Source of the DNA: Pyrenochaeta sp. MPI-SDFR-AT-0127 | Taxonomy: Eukaryota > Ascomycota > Dothideomycetes > Pleosporales > Cucurbitariaceae | Length of the DNA stretch: 64,000 bases | Reading direction: 5' to 3' | Assembly (NCBI GenBank): GCA_020747015.1 | Contig: JAGTJM010000002.1 | Location: 868,001-932,000 of the forward strand | Part shown: positions 35,293 to 46,572 of the stretch, piece after piece | Numbering within the stretch: position 1 is the stretch's first letter | Layout: each line of letters begins with the position of its first letter | Notes under the pieces: generated by a model | Databases searched by the model: none | Told to the model about the DNA's origin: nothing | Seen by the model: the letters and a program-made list of their open reading frames with translations, nothing else | Translations under genes and position numbers: made by a program

Positions 35293-37019
35293 ATGGGTGC
35301 GTCGCACTCGACTGGAGGCGAGGAGGCGTCTGGGGCTGGCGGCGAGGTCAAGACGAGCTACTACGACCTTCTGGGCGTCGAGCGGAATGCTACACAAGAA
35401 GAGTACACTGCACTGTTTTTGAGCCAAACCCCCCTCCTTGTCTAACCTGGCTCAGGCTCAAGCGGGCATATCGCAAGAAGGCGCTCGAACTCCATCCGGA
35501 CCGCAATTATGGCGACGTTGAACGCACCACGGCCCTGTTCGCCGAAGTTCGCTCTGCCTACGAGGTCCTCTCCGATGACCAGGAACGCGCCTGGTACGAT
35601 GCACATGAGGGAGACATCCTGCGGGGTGGCAGTGGGGATGGCGCGACCGAGCAACACTACCAGGGCAATATGCGCGTCACCACAGCCGACGAGCTGGCGC
35701 GCATGATGGGCAAGTTTAGAGGCAACGTCGACTTCTCCGACTCCCCCAATGGCTTCTTTGGCTTCGTGCGGGACACCTTTGAGCAACTCGCCAAGGAGGA
35801 GCAGTATGCCGCAGACTACGACGACATCTCTATACCAGACTACCCCACCTTTGGCCATAAGCACGACGAGTACGATGACCTTGTACGCAACTTCTACTCG
35901 GCATGGAACGGATTTGCTACAGCCAAAAGTTTCGCGTGGCTCGATGTCTACCGGCTCTCTGATGCCCCAGATCGTCGCACGCGCCGCCTGGCCGAGAAGG
36001 AGAATCAAAAGTACCGCGACGACGGCAGACGAGAGTTTAATGAAGCCGTCAGAACCTTGGTGGCCTTCGTGCGCAAGCGAGATCCCCGATACACCCCAAA
36101 TAAGCAGTCGGACGAAGACAAGGCCAAGGTCCAACGGGAAGCAAGGAAGGCACAAGCTGCACGAGCCCGAGCAGAAATGATGGCCAAGCTGGACCACGAT
36201 GCAACCGCTCTGCCAAGCTGGGCTACAGCACGTCCCGCTGATGAGCTCGAGGACGAGAGCGAGGAAGATATTGAAGAGGATCACTATGAATGTGTTGCAT
36301 GCAACAAGACATTCAAGAGCGAGCGACAGTATGAGGCACATGAGAAGAGCAAAAAGCACCAAAGGGCAATCCAATCGCTGAAAAAGCAAATGCAGAAGGA
36401 CAACGCTCACTTGAATCTGGGCGAAACCACTATCAGTAGTGGTGCCATCACGCCTGCAGAAGACGACATAGATGCGGATAGTCTGAGTGAGTCTATACGT
36501 GGTCTATCAGGGAATACAGCAGAGCTCAAGGCAACCGAGACCAGTAGCGGAGGAGAATACGATTCAGGTCAGGATCAACCTGCACCAAAGAACCTAGGTT
36601 CTCGCCCTCGAGTAAGCCATGACACGGGAGTTAATGACACGGACGAAGAGGAAGAGGAAAATGAAGATGAAGATGAGTATGCTTCGCGCTCAGATATCGA
36701 GGCGCGTCTTGCTGGCTTCAAAATCAGCAATTCGTTCAAGAAGCCCAACGAGGCTTCGTTCGCAGACGCCACCAACGTCGCCATACCAGAGAATGCGGCT
36801 CTTCAGGAGCCAAAATTGGGCAAAGCGGCGCAAAAGCGAGCGAAGAAAGCAGCCAAGCAGACCGAAGAAGGCCTGACTGAAGACAAGAATAAATGTCAAG
36901 GATGCGATGCTTCTTTCCCTTCGAAGACGCAGCTACACCAACATCTCAAGGACCACCCAAAACACACTGCTTTGAAAACTGTAGGAGGCATCAGTAAGAA
37001 GAAAAGGGGAAAGCGATAG
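35293..37019 (+). CDS. jjj1: J-domain protein JJJ1, ribosome biogenesis cochaperone
   Basis: Exons 35293-35402 and 35456-37019, 557 residues; the intron GTACAC...CTCAG joins ...ATQEE to LKRAYRKKALELHPD in frame. JJJ1 is a cytosolic Hsp70 cochaperone that helps release Arx1 from 60S pre-ribosomes. The J-domain is at about 22-90 with HPDRN. The segment FYSAWNGFATAKSFAWLDVY and the zinc finger YECVACNKTFKSERQYEAHE-KSKKH (about 330-355) are typical of JJJ1/DNAJC21. A second C2H2-type finger, CQGCDASFPSKTQLHQHLKD, sits near the C-terminus, also diagnostic. Between them is an acidic stretch (DEEEEENEDEDE). The C-terminal tail is Lys-rich. An internal ATG at 35670 would remove the J-domain and is not the start. 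Confidence 0.95.
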
Positions 37020-37972
37020 ATTTTTTTATGAACTTACGACTTATGATTCTCATGTCACAACTATGCAGAGAAGATGCAAGGGCTTTCAAGAATCTACCAA
37101 AGCAGGGGCGTTTTAGAGATGAGTGGCGTATGATGTATATGAGCAAGGACAGCCAGTGCGATACGCATGTTGTCCATAGACTTTGAACATTTGTGGCCTA
37201 TGTGGTGAGACAGTACACTTCCTCGTCAAATCTACCCTGGCACGTCAATTGCATTATATGACCACATAATCATGGCATAGCTCTACTGAATTAAACATCG
37301 CTTTCTCACCTTAACTCAACCTTCATCCCCTGTGAAATATTCTTCAATTCAGATCTTCCCAGAGAAGTATCCATTCTACATGCCTTGTCGCTCTTGACCT
37401 CCGTGGCAGCTGTAGATGGAGGAATCCATTTTCAACTTATTCAGTATTCACAATGAACCAAGAAAAGCATATTCTTCCATTGCGCGGGGCTATATACAGG
37501 CAGTGTGCGTTTTCCATATGAGCGCGAATACCCCAGCGCAAGAGCAAGTATATATGAGCCTAAAGGTCCCGCGATATAGTCTACATACTCTGGCGCCAAT
37601 TTGTAGGCACGAACGAGAGGTTAACATCCTCCCAGGATACGTATACGTTAGATTTAGGTATGTACGCGAACAGTTATCGCAGCATCCACCGAGTGCGCAT
37701 TGTTTTGGATTGGAGGACACAGTTAAAATGACTTAACTTAACCCTTGGGCGTCTGAACACCTGGGCAGTCTTTCATATTCGACGTATCTAATACCGGGGC
37801 CATTGATATGGGTTTTTGCAGCGTCGGTAATCAAGAAACGTTTTGGCATTAGCCCCGCTTCTCTGCCGACCCTCTCACGCCTTATGTGCTGCACCACTAT
37901 AGGGGTTATCACCGAGGATAAAGCTCTGTCCGCGCTGCTCGATGTTCGACTACTGAAGTTACAGCAGACATA
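37020..37972. other. Intergenic between JJJ1 and NmrA-like gene
   Basis: 953 bp. The ORF at 37416-37736 (+) has no family signature. Nothing else seen. Confidence 0.5.
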
Positions 37973-38968
37973 ATGGCGGCCAATGGCCAGATTCCCAAGA
38001 ACATCTTAGTTTTCGGTGCCACTGGTGTCATTGGCAAATATATCGTCCAGGAACTTTATGAGGCGAAATCGTCGTTCGAGAAGGTTGGCATTTTCACATC
38101 ACCGTCTACCGCCGAAACCAAAAAAACCGAGGTCAACAGTTTGAAAGAGAAAGGTATTGATGTCATCGTGGGAGACGTGCAATCCAAGGTTGACGTTGCA
38201 AAGGCTTACAAAGGTGTGTACTTGTCTGAACAATGTCAGATTTCATCCCAGACTGAACTCTCCCAAGGATATGACACTGTCATATCAGCGCTCGGTCGTA
38301 ATGCTATACTATCTCAAATTCCTTTGCTCGAGCTTGCCGAAGAATCCTCAAGCATTAGATATTTCTATCCTTCCGAATACGGGACGGACATCGAATTTGG
38401 TCCCTCATCTGCGTTCGAGAAACCACATCAGCTTAAACTCCAAATACGCAAGTATATTCGTGAGAACATAAGGAAACTGAACGTCACATATCTTGTCACA
38501 GGGCCGTACTCGGATCTTTATTTCGCCCCAGCAAGCACAGACAACCGAGTGGGTAGTTTCAACGTCAGGGAACAGAAGGCGACGCTACTAGGCACTGGGA
38601 ACGAGAAAGTGAGCTTTACAACTATGAAGGACGTTGGGCGCCTCTTAGTTGCTGCCCTCACAACGCCCACATCTATTCCTGAGCGCATACTCAAAGTGAA
38701 TTCTTTTACAACAACGGGGAATGAAGTCCTGGCAGAATTCGAAAGACAGACAAGTGCGACGTGGGGCGTGAGCTATACGCCGTTGGATGAGCTCAAAAGG
38801 CTGGAAAAAGAGGCCTGGGAGAGAGGAGATGGGACTGTCTTTACGCTGCGAAGGATCTGGACGGAGGGTGGAACGCTCTACAAAGAGAGGAGCAACGGAG
38901 ACATTGGATTTGAGGGCGAAGAATCGTTGGAGGAGCAGATTGGAAAGATGATTGCGAACTATGGCTAA
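37973..38968 (+). CDS. NmrA-like / isoflavone reductase-like NAD(P)-binding protein
   Basis: Exons 37973-38213 and 38268-38968, 313 residues. The 54-nt intron (GTGTGT...CCAAG) is a multiple of three and has no stop, but splicing joins AYKG-YDTVISALG, which matches the family better. The N-terminal nucleotide-binding motif is GATGVIGKYI (about 15-24). FYPSEYGTDIEF and the downstream TYLVTGPYSDLY are typical of the isoflavone reductase/PCBER-like branch of NmrA proteins. Members are short-chain type oxidoreductases or redox sensors that bind NAD(P)H. The substrate or regulatory partner is unknown here. No cluster context. Length is normal for the family. Confidence 0.85.
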   Translation: MAANGQIPKNILVFGATGVIGKYIVQELYEAKSSFEKVGIFTSPSTAETKKTEVNSLKEKGIDVIVGDVQSKVDVAKAYKGVYLSEQCQISSQTELSQGYDTVISALGRNAILSQIPLLELAEESSSIRYFYPSEYGTDIEFGPSSAFEKPHQLKLQIRKYIRENIRKLNVTYLVTGPYSDLYFAPASTDNRVGSFNVREQKATLLGTGNEKVSFTTMKDVGRLLVAALTTPTSIPERILKVNSFTTTGNEVLAEFERQTSATWGVSYTPLDELKRLEKEAWERGDGTVFTLRRIWTEGGTLYKERSNGDIGFEGEESLEEQIGKMIANYG

Positions 38969-41081
38969 GTCGCTAGGGAGACGAAAGTTTTGGAACTCAA
39001 ATGTTAGGTGCACGCATACTGTTGCTGCCATGCTTTGATTTCCCCTCGACCACCAGAAATGACCTCACATGTATTGACCCCCTATCTGTCGTGTGCTACA
39101 AGCTGACGTGTTTTCTTATTCATACCATCTTTGATACAGCTTCAAGGTGGACTTTCATCACGTATGAACCCTGTCTCCGGTACATGCTAGTAGGGTTGGT
39201 ATGGATCCATAATCTGGGGTATATCATTGTGACCCAGCTTGCAACAAGCGGCAAATAATGGCGGATCACCATCAAGCTTCAGGAGCCGGCTCATGTTGTT
39301 TGGTTGCGGGGGACGAACCGTGCATTATCGCATGGCTTATCGGAGCTGGTGCTTCCTGAAACGAGCCTTTCCCACTCTTGGAGTGAATGCTAGGTGCAGG
39401 AATATGGTAACAGGGGGGTCCACAACTTAGGCTATCCCACTAAAGCGTTCAGGACTTTCTCAACACTTTTCTGTAGTATGATTATGTGATAGCTCAGCCG
39501 AACATGAAGTCTGTGGGAGCCGCATCAAACACGCATCAACGTCACCTATATATATCTCTGGCTTATCGCAGAGGTGAAAACACTATGCATGGGTTTTGCA
39601 CCAAAGGCAAGAAGGCTCTGCGGATCATACTCGACAAAACTGTTTTCAAGATCTGGCGATAACCGGCTATACAATAGTGTATATTGACAACAAGAATGAC
39701 AGATAGACCAGAGTCGTACGATACCAGTAAAATATTCGCATGTATAGCCATATTTGTGGATCGAAGGTGTGGTCACAGTTTGTTACGATCGCTGCGCCAT
39801 TTCCACCTTGTCAAGAGAGGGAAGTTGAAGCTAAGATATCGCACCCTACTAAAGTAACGACAGATGCCGTACCGTATATCAGACGCCAAGGGGTGACTGC
39901 TGAGGGCTGCTCACCGATGGGAGCATGATCCGCCTTGTTGTCCATGCTCCATCTGTCCATGTGCTTATGTGTTAAGATGCCCCCCAATTTGGCGCGAGTT
40001 GTTCAGATGCTCCGTCAATAGCATGTAATGACGATCTACTGTATGCATGTCAAACCTGTGGCCGATCTAGCGGGACAAGGATCTAGGAGCATTTGTGTAC
40101 ATGAACAACTAGTTCTTATGAGAAGCGTTGTTGGTAAGGAAGATATGGGCAAAAGTTGTTCTGCTGCCTACATCAAGAGGGTGCGTGAACCCGACTGCAA
40201 CGCTGGTCTCCAGAGACTTTCGTTCCCAGGTTGCTGGCCTGCACTCACCATATTGCCGATCGCCATCGCCACAGCCGCGGCGCAAATGTCGCTATCTTGT
40301 TAGCCCGTGTGCCACCAACAGGAGAAAGGGTCACCCATGTTCCAGGCGACAAGCCAGCCCAGCCCCTGCGCTAAGGCGATCATGGCTCTCGTTCAAGACT
40401 TTGGTATTGCATGGCAATGCTTGAATCGTCCTCGCTCGAGTACCAGTTACCAGCATGCTTCGTTTCGGCTCGTGTTTTGCAAGCTACAACATAAAAGGCA
40501 ATCTCAGCGGCTTGCGCGCCTCGAGCCTGATTTTGAAGTGGCCGTGGTCCAGGCCCGCTGGCGAAGGAGTCGACAAGATGCGCGTGCTCTCGCCAGCTAA
40601 CCACAGCCAACTTAGCCGAACTTGTAAGCCTTCTAGCGTCCAGGAATCAATTGTGATCGGACCACAGAGCGCTCAACGCCTCGTCTCCTCTCAAGCCTTT
40701 TGGAGAATCTTGAGGTGCTTTTGATCGTATCCACGCTGTGCGCTTATCGCACTCAGCCCCGTGCGGTCGCTGATAGGCCGAGACTTCGACGCGGCAGCTT
40801 TCACTTACTCTGTTCGGATGGTCCGGAGTGCGGTTAAGGGGGTTCAGCGGTCATGCACCACCTGAGGGTGGCTGGCTTTCATCTTACCGCCGCTATTTCG
40901 GACGTGGTAGGCTGTGTGTCCGTATCAATGCGGCAAGCCGTTTGACGGTTCCTTTTCTTCAAGTCTTGTTGCATCTCTTAGATTTCTTGTCTTTCCTTAG
41001 GCTCCCTTCACGTTTGATCTGGTTGCCTGGCATCCGCTAATTTCCTCTTAATCCGAGTCGGTCTTTACTCGCCATGCCATC
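38969..41081. other. 2.1 kb gene-free stretch
   Basis: Between the NmrA-like gene and GT90. Several open frames under 100 codons on both strands, none with family features, codon flow or splice partners. No repeat, tRNA or transposon remnant recognised. Confidence 0.5.
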
Positions 41082-42426
41082 ATGATCCCAAAAGGCTATC
41101 GACTTTCTTTTTCTCACCTTGTCTTTTATATTTCTACATTCATAATCACGACACAGCTATGGTCTATATGGAGACAGTCCTCGCACAGCTACGTGCCGTA
41201 CATTCCTAGCCATTGGGACTTTGATGCCGATGTCCATGCCAATGTACACACGCTCAGCCATGAACAATGCGATTCGGCTTTTCCAAAGCTGTACTACAGC
41301 CTGGATCAGGCAGTGAGCCGGCGGCAGGGAAGAAAGGTACACATTCAAGATATAGAAATATCCGAGGGCAGGTGTATGCTGCGAGTGATGATATATCAGG
41401 GAGAAGTACGTTTATCTTATCGCTCAAGCTTGCTAGGGTCGACGCTCACACCGAGACACACAGCTCTTCGTCGTCAATGCTGGCAAGCCGGAAGAATGCT
41501 ATGTCACCAACGGCAACGAACGCGAACGCATCCTTGGCACTCTTGCCCAAATCGACCGCGCGCTCTCCACCTCGCCCACATCTGATCCCTCTGTTCCAAA
41601 CATTGAATTCTCTCTTTCTCTCGACGATCTTCCGCGGCGTTCTAAACGCAAGGGTACCTTCTTTGGTTACACACGTAAGGAAGAGCGCGAGTATAACGAC
41701 ATCTGGATGATGCCAAACTATGCCTATTGGAGCTGGAACTACACGCATGCGCCCAGCTGGAACAGCATCAGGAGGGAGATCGATCATAAGGAGGCGCGAA
41801 TCCCATGGGCGAAGAAGGATCCTAGGGTGGTTTGGCGAGGCAAGGTGAAGATGGCGGAGTTAAGGAAGGAACTTGTGCGGGTGAGCGATGGAAAGAGCTG
41901 GAGTGACATCAAGCCTGTCGTCATCAACAATGCGACAGATGAGCATACAAGGGATGTCATGAACCTGAGGCAATTCTGTGGTTACAAGTACACGGTCCAA
42001 ACCGAAGGAACTTCATACTCCGGCCGCCTAAAGTACCTTCAGCTCTGCCGCTCTGCTCTAATTACCCATCCCCTCGAGTGGCAAGAATTTCATACACATC
42101 TCATGCGCCTCGCTGGACCAGATGTAAACTACATCGAAGCCTCGGAGAACTTCGGAAATCTGGAATCAGCCATGGAATACTATCTGGCTCACGATAACGA
42201 GGCAGAAGACATCGCGAGAAATAGCTATGAGACCTTCGCTCGTCGGTATCTTACGCCTGCTGCGGTCACTTGTTACTGGCGACGCCTATTCTGGTCGTGG
42301 GCATCTGTCCAAGGCTACGAGCCTCAGTTATACGTGCCAGACAAGGATGGCAACTTGATGATACGTGCGACACCATGGACCGCGTTTGCAGCGAACTGGC
42401 CCAAGGACCCTTCAGTAATACCATGA
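41082..42426 (+). CDS. GT90 / CAP10-like glycosyltransferase
   Basis: Exons 41082-41405 and 41464-42426, 428 residues; the intron GTACGT...CACAG keeps phase 0. It is a type II membrane protein: short basic N-terminus, then an anchor (VFYISTFIITTQLWSIW, about 14-31) and a lumenal catalytic domain. Family motifs of the CAP10/GT90 group are visible: NAYAYWSWNYTHAPSW-type segment (PNYAYWSWNY), PWAKKDPRVVWRGK, and QTEGTSYSGRLKYLQLCRSA near the C-terminus, followed by ESAMEYYLAHDNEAEDIARN. GT90 enzymes transfer xylose or related sugars in the Golgi; CAP10 acts in Cryptococcus capsule formation. The acceptor in this fungus is unknown. No neighbours suggest a polysaccharide cluster. Confidence 0.88.
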
Positions 42427-43219
42427 GCGACCGGAAATCGCCTTTTAAGAGCACGAGACATTGCATTCTTGGAGTATTGGGTTCCATTCTTTCATGATAT
42501 CCGCATTCGATAACGACACATAACTATCTAGATCCTCTTCGGCATATTCAATATCCCACACTTAGACCTTTCCATACTTGCAACTCCTCATAGCCTGCCA
42601 CGTTCGCCTCAAGAAGGCACCATCTTCTGCATAATCCCGAATTGAAGGAGTTCGCTTAATACGAATCCTTGCACTAAGAAAAAATCGCAGCGTTGCATGT
42701 AGCATTGGATATGCACATAGAAATTCCGACTGAGCTGTGGGTGCTTGGTCAACCGCAACCTTTCGCCTGCACCCTGCGCTACCCTCAACACTTATTCATT
42801 GCTCCGCTGTTCGAGTAATTGACGGAAAAAGGTTATATGAATCCAGAACGTCGCAAATTCGGCATCCCTCGGGGCGACTTCCTTGGGGGACTGTGGCAAA
42901 TTCTTCTGCAGCAATATGGGTAAATTTAATCGATACAAAGGATTTGGTAGCTTACCCCTCGCTTGTATAATGAATAGGCTTCTGCACATCAGCACATCTT
43001 GACGATTGTGATGTTCATACATATTAGCATGTAACCTAACATAGACAGATCTCCTCCCTCAATCTAAATTGATGGACTGGTTTAGCTAAAGGATCAAGCC
43101 CATCCATTTCTTATAGTAGAGGTCCGATTCGGTACTGCGCCAAGCATCCTTCGTCTTGAAACGATATTTTATAAACTTCGAAATGACAGCCCTCCTTACC
43201 CGACGGCTCGACAGACACA
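42427..43219. other. Intergenic between GT90 and secreted propeller
   Basis: 793 bp, AT-rich in part, no gene seen. Confidence 0.5.
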
Positions 43220-44338
43220 ATGATCTCCCTACTCATCTTGTTGACTTTTATCAACTTCTCCTCGGCGCTCCCAAGCCCTCAAGAACAGCCACTACGCAAT
43301 CTCCGCATTCTCGATGCAGGCGTAGGCCACCGCTCAACTCCAATTCCTCGATGGCGTACCTCTCTCCGCGGACTCACAACTCGCGGTACATACGCGACCA
43401 TCCTGCAACAATTTGGCCCTGAGAATGCCACTGGCTTGCTTGCCGAACCCATCAACGCAATGTCCCTCGCCTATTCCCCGTCCGCTGCTGCTCTTTACTC
43501 GGTCACTGGCCAGGGCATCATTCGCACCAGTGTCAATGGGTCGAATCCGGAGATTGTTGTGACTGACCAGGATGGGGGACGTGGGCAGATTATGAGTGTA
43601 ACGGTTGCGGAGAAAGAGAGGAAATTGTATTATGGAACGCTGTATGAAGGCCTGATCAAGCGAGCGGATCTTGATGGAAACAATGTCGAGGTGGTGCGTA
43701 ACGTGTCACAGGGAATTAACTATAATATTTTTCCGTCTTACACACCTGCAAACTTCTACGCGAATGGCCTTTCGGTGGACGAAGAAAAGGGTTGGCTGTA
43801 TTGGAGTTCGGCAAACGGCCCAGATGATGGAAGTGTGAGGAGGGCACTGCTAAATAGCGAGGGCGAAGAGCAGGTGTTGGCAAGTGGCATCAATGTGCCG
43901 GGCCAGCTCCGTCTTGTCAGGGATACAAACACACTATTTTGGGCCGAAAGGGGACGTTGGAACACTTCACCTACGTCCATCAAACGTTTCGATCTCTCGC
44001 AACTCCGCAACTCTTCACCAACGCCGCCGTCACCAACAGCTCCACCTGTCGCACTTGCCACTCACTTAGTAGTACACTCCAGCCAGAGCAGTTTATTCTT
44101 TGAAAATGATTATACCGGTGACAAGCAGACACTACGTATCCAGAGCTTTGTGGTCCACCGTAACAATGTCGAACAAAAGATATGGTTCATAGCACAAAGT
44201 TCTGGACGGACTATATTTGGCAAGCTTGTTGAAGTGACTTGGAAAGGGTCCGGTGATGGAAGGAAGGCGGAGTTCGAGGTACTGACGGCAAATACAGCAG
44301 ATATCGGGGTACCCATCGGGTTAGAGTATATTCCGTGA
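43220..44338 (+). CDS. Secreted beta-propeller protein (YWTD/TolB-like repeats)
   Basis: Single exon, 372 residues. A signal peptide is clear (MISLLILLTFINFSSALPSP). The rest carries repeated propeller strands resembling LDL-receptor YWTD modules: KLYYGTLYEGLIKRADLDGN, GWLYWSSANGPDDGSVRRAL and TLFWAERG...SIKRFDLSQL. Each has the aromatic pair and the xIxRxxLDG-type loop. Such secreted six-blade propellers are common in plant-associated and saprotrophic ascomycetes, with unknown ligands. There is no catalytic motif that would mark a lactonase or gluconolactonase with confidence. Several NGS/NVS/NSS glycosylation sites. The start is fixed by the signal peptide; the frame upstream is not coding. 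Confidence 0.75.
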   Translation: MISLLILLTFINFSSALPSPQEQPLRNLRILDAGVGHRSTPIPRWRTSLRGLTTRGTYATILQQFGPENATGLLAEPINAMSLAYSPSAAALYSVTGQGIIRTSVNGSNPEIVVTDQDGGRGQIMSVTVAEKERKLYYGTLYEGLIKRADLDGNNVEVVRNVSQGINYNIFPSYTPANFYANGLSVDEEKGWLYWSSANGPDDGSVRRALLNSEGEEQVLASGINVPGQLRLVRDTNTLFWAERGRWNTSPTSIKRFDLSQLRNSSPTPPSPTAPPVALATHLVVHSSQSSLFFENDYTGDKQTLRIQSFVVHRNNVEQKIWFIAQSSGRTIFGKLVEVTWKGSGDGRKAEFEVLTANTADIGVPIGLEYIP

Positions 44339-44799
44339 TGGAAGTAGTAGAAGCGAAAGCTGTCATAGTTGAGAATAGATAGAGCTGGTATGAAGCCCCC
44401 TTCAGTTGACGCTTGGATAGACTGCATCAGATGATGGTAACGAGTCTGTATGTAGACTAAAATATGAACGCGTTCGGATTCACATAACGCCTGAAGAACT
44501 TTTGATTTTTCTTTATGGTCACAGTAATGATAGCCTGCAATGAATCACAATTCGAATTTATTAAATTTGTTCCCAGTCGAGATGATTATGCCAGTTCTAC
44601 GTCAAGAAGTCAAGAAAGACTGTTTTAGAGTAAGCAATTTGATCTCATCCAGCACGAAAACTTTCACAAGACTTCATGTCACGCATGCAAAGCATTATCA
44701 ATACATGATGGCACTCATACTACTTCTTCTTCGAAACTCTATCTGAGCCTTATTGTGTTTTGCATTTCTTATGTACACTTTTCCACCTCATTTCTGCAC
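44339..44799. other. Intergenic, convergent 3' ends
   Basis: 461 bp between the propeller gene and the bli-3-like locus. Nothing seen. Confidence 0.5.
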
Positions 44800-45482
44800 T
44801 CACTGCATCGTCCTAGCCTGTTGGCGATCCTGCTCATTCAATTCCCTCAACTTGCCTGTATTCGCGACGCCACCTGTCATTGCAGCGCCGACAACCTCTT
44901 TTGCATAACCTAACAAACCTACATCACTCTGGTAATATGTAACGTACTTGCTCTTAACTTCAATGAGCGTCATACGTGGATCCTCTGGACCGCCAGTATG
45001 CGTATTGTCGCCCAAGTCTCCGAATCAAGCTGCAGCTCCCTTGCTCCAAATATCTTGTATACGCGGGTCGGTATTAGAGGTGGTGGTCGCCATACCAGAG
45101 ATGCTTATCCAGTTTTGTGTAGTCTTGGAGTCCTGGACGGAAATTTGAACCTCCTTGTTCTGATCAAGATCAGAGATTTTGGTGGAGTGCTTATTCGCAA
45201 GGAAAAGGAAGTCGGGGCCGCTACGCTTAGCTACCGCCATGGAGCGACCAACGGGGCCTATATATGTGGAGTGTTTGCTTAATAAAATGTATAACTTGAA
45301 GGGGGTAAAGTAATCTTACCAACTCCCTTTCGGTATGTGTTCAACATACAGATCTTCCGTTCATCTACCATATCGAAGAACTGCTCAACATGTTGATCCC
45401 TTGGTGTTTCATCATCATACTGCTTTGCGACAGACGGATCGGTCTTCGAGTTCACCTCACTGGCATGAAGAGTCTCCGGCAT
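44800..45482 (-). pseudogene. bli-3: BLI-3-like FMN-binding split-barrel gene, interrupted by in-frame TGA
   Basis: Exons 45482-45320 and 45257-44800, joined as KGVG-PVGRSMAVAKRSGPD in frame. The product resembles Neurospora BLI-3, a light-induced protein of the pyridoxamine 5'-phosphate oxidase-like fold that binds flavin. Conserved blocks include TDPSVAKQYDDETPRDQ, FLFLANKHSTKISDL, SDPRIQDIWSKGAA-type spacing and FGDLGDNTHTGGPEDPR. At 45027-45025 the codon expected to be Trp (before FGDLGD) is TGA; the same frame then stays open for 75 more codons to 44800. Without read-through the product has 131 residues and lacks its C-terminal third; with it, 206. The flanking frame shows no other decay. 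A longer start at 45593 would add a basic, Ser-rich N-terminus resembling a mitochondrial presequence. It may be a pseudogene, a strain allele or a sequence error. Confidence 0.78.
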
Positions 45483-46572
45483 TTTGAAGCGGTAGGTAAT
45501 CGAGAAGTTTCTGGCTAAGCTGATTTTAGAAGGCGCAATACGGCTTGATAATATGTGTGAATCCAAAAAAGACGAGAAGCCCAAGTTGTGCATTTAAGTA
45601 CACCGTGGCCAAACATTGTTAGGATGGGTGTACGTAAAGATGAGATCAGAGGTCAGATAACGCCAACATAAGGATCCAGAAAGAGACTCGATTAATCCGT
45701 GTAGAACATACAAAATAAGAATCATGACGTTTGGAAGATGCGTTTTCGTTTTGCGGAAACGAAGAAGTCAACGCATATGTATGACGAATGCACACAATGT
45801 TATCCTGCGCATCACGCCAAGAGGATCAGGGGTTTGGGGCTCATCTACCATACCGTAGTTTGGTCCACTATGCAAAGATCAAGATTCTCAAGTAGCAGCG
45901 GAAAACCACAATACATAAAGGCAAACCAAGCATGTTGGTCTGAGTAGTTACGGACATTCTTAACATGACACGAACCACACTGGTACGCTTCTGTTGTTCG
46001 CTTCCAGTATGCTTTGGATGATCGGGGAGGAATATCCTCCTGCAACATCTGATGTTAAATCTGTTATGACTCCGGACTATGTCGCTCAAAAAACATCAGC
46101 AATATGGATAAGCAACTCAAAATCGTTATGTATATGAAAAATGTGACACGTCCGTCAAAAGCTAGTTTGGCCAGGGACCATTCTAGTGACCACTGAATCT
46201 CCCCTATTGCAGTGAGGCTGATGACAAATTGCTGCAGCATTCAGTATAGATTTTCTCCAGCGTGGATAGCAAGAAGAATATGGCAGCCATTCATGGCGTA
46301 TGCGGTACATTCACAGAAACGCAAAAATCCGTAGTACCTACTTTAAGATCGTGATCTTGAGGTACTAGAGATGGGTCAGAAACCGGGCCGATAGACGTTA
46401 GCAAATGTCGATATTTGTAAGAGTATTCTGGCGCTGAGTTTTATGTGGGCGACTTCAGACTGCTTCACTTATAACAGAGAGCCAAAAAAAAAGATATGTC
46501 GATCCAGTAAAAGAACGCAAAGTTACATTGGATAGCTATCTGAAGGTTGCAAAAGAACAAGACGCATCTGTT
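45483..46572. other. Intergenic, bli-3 upstream region and acrB 3' end
   Basis: 1.09 kb, AT-rich. It includes the optional upstream ATG of the bli-3-like gene (45593). No other gene seen. Confidence 0.5.

Noticed and set aside
45025..45027. Programmed stop read-through in the bli-3-like gene
   Set aside because: The TGA is followed by TTC, not the CTA context typical of fungal read-through, and the stop falls inside the fold, not before a targeting tail. Kept as pseudogene or error.
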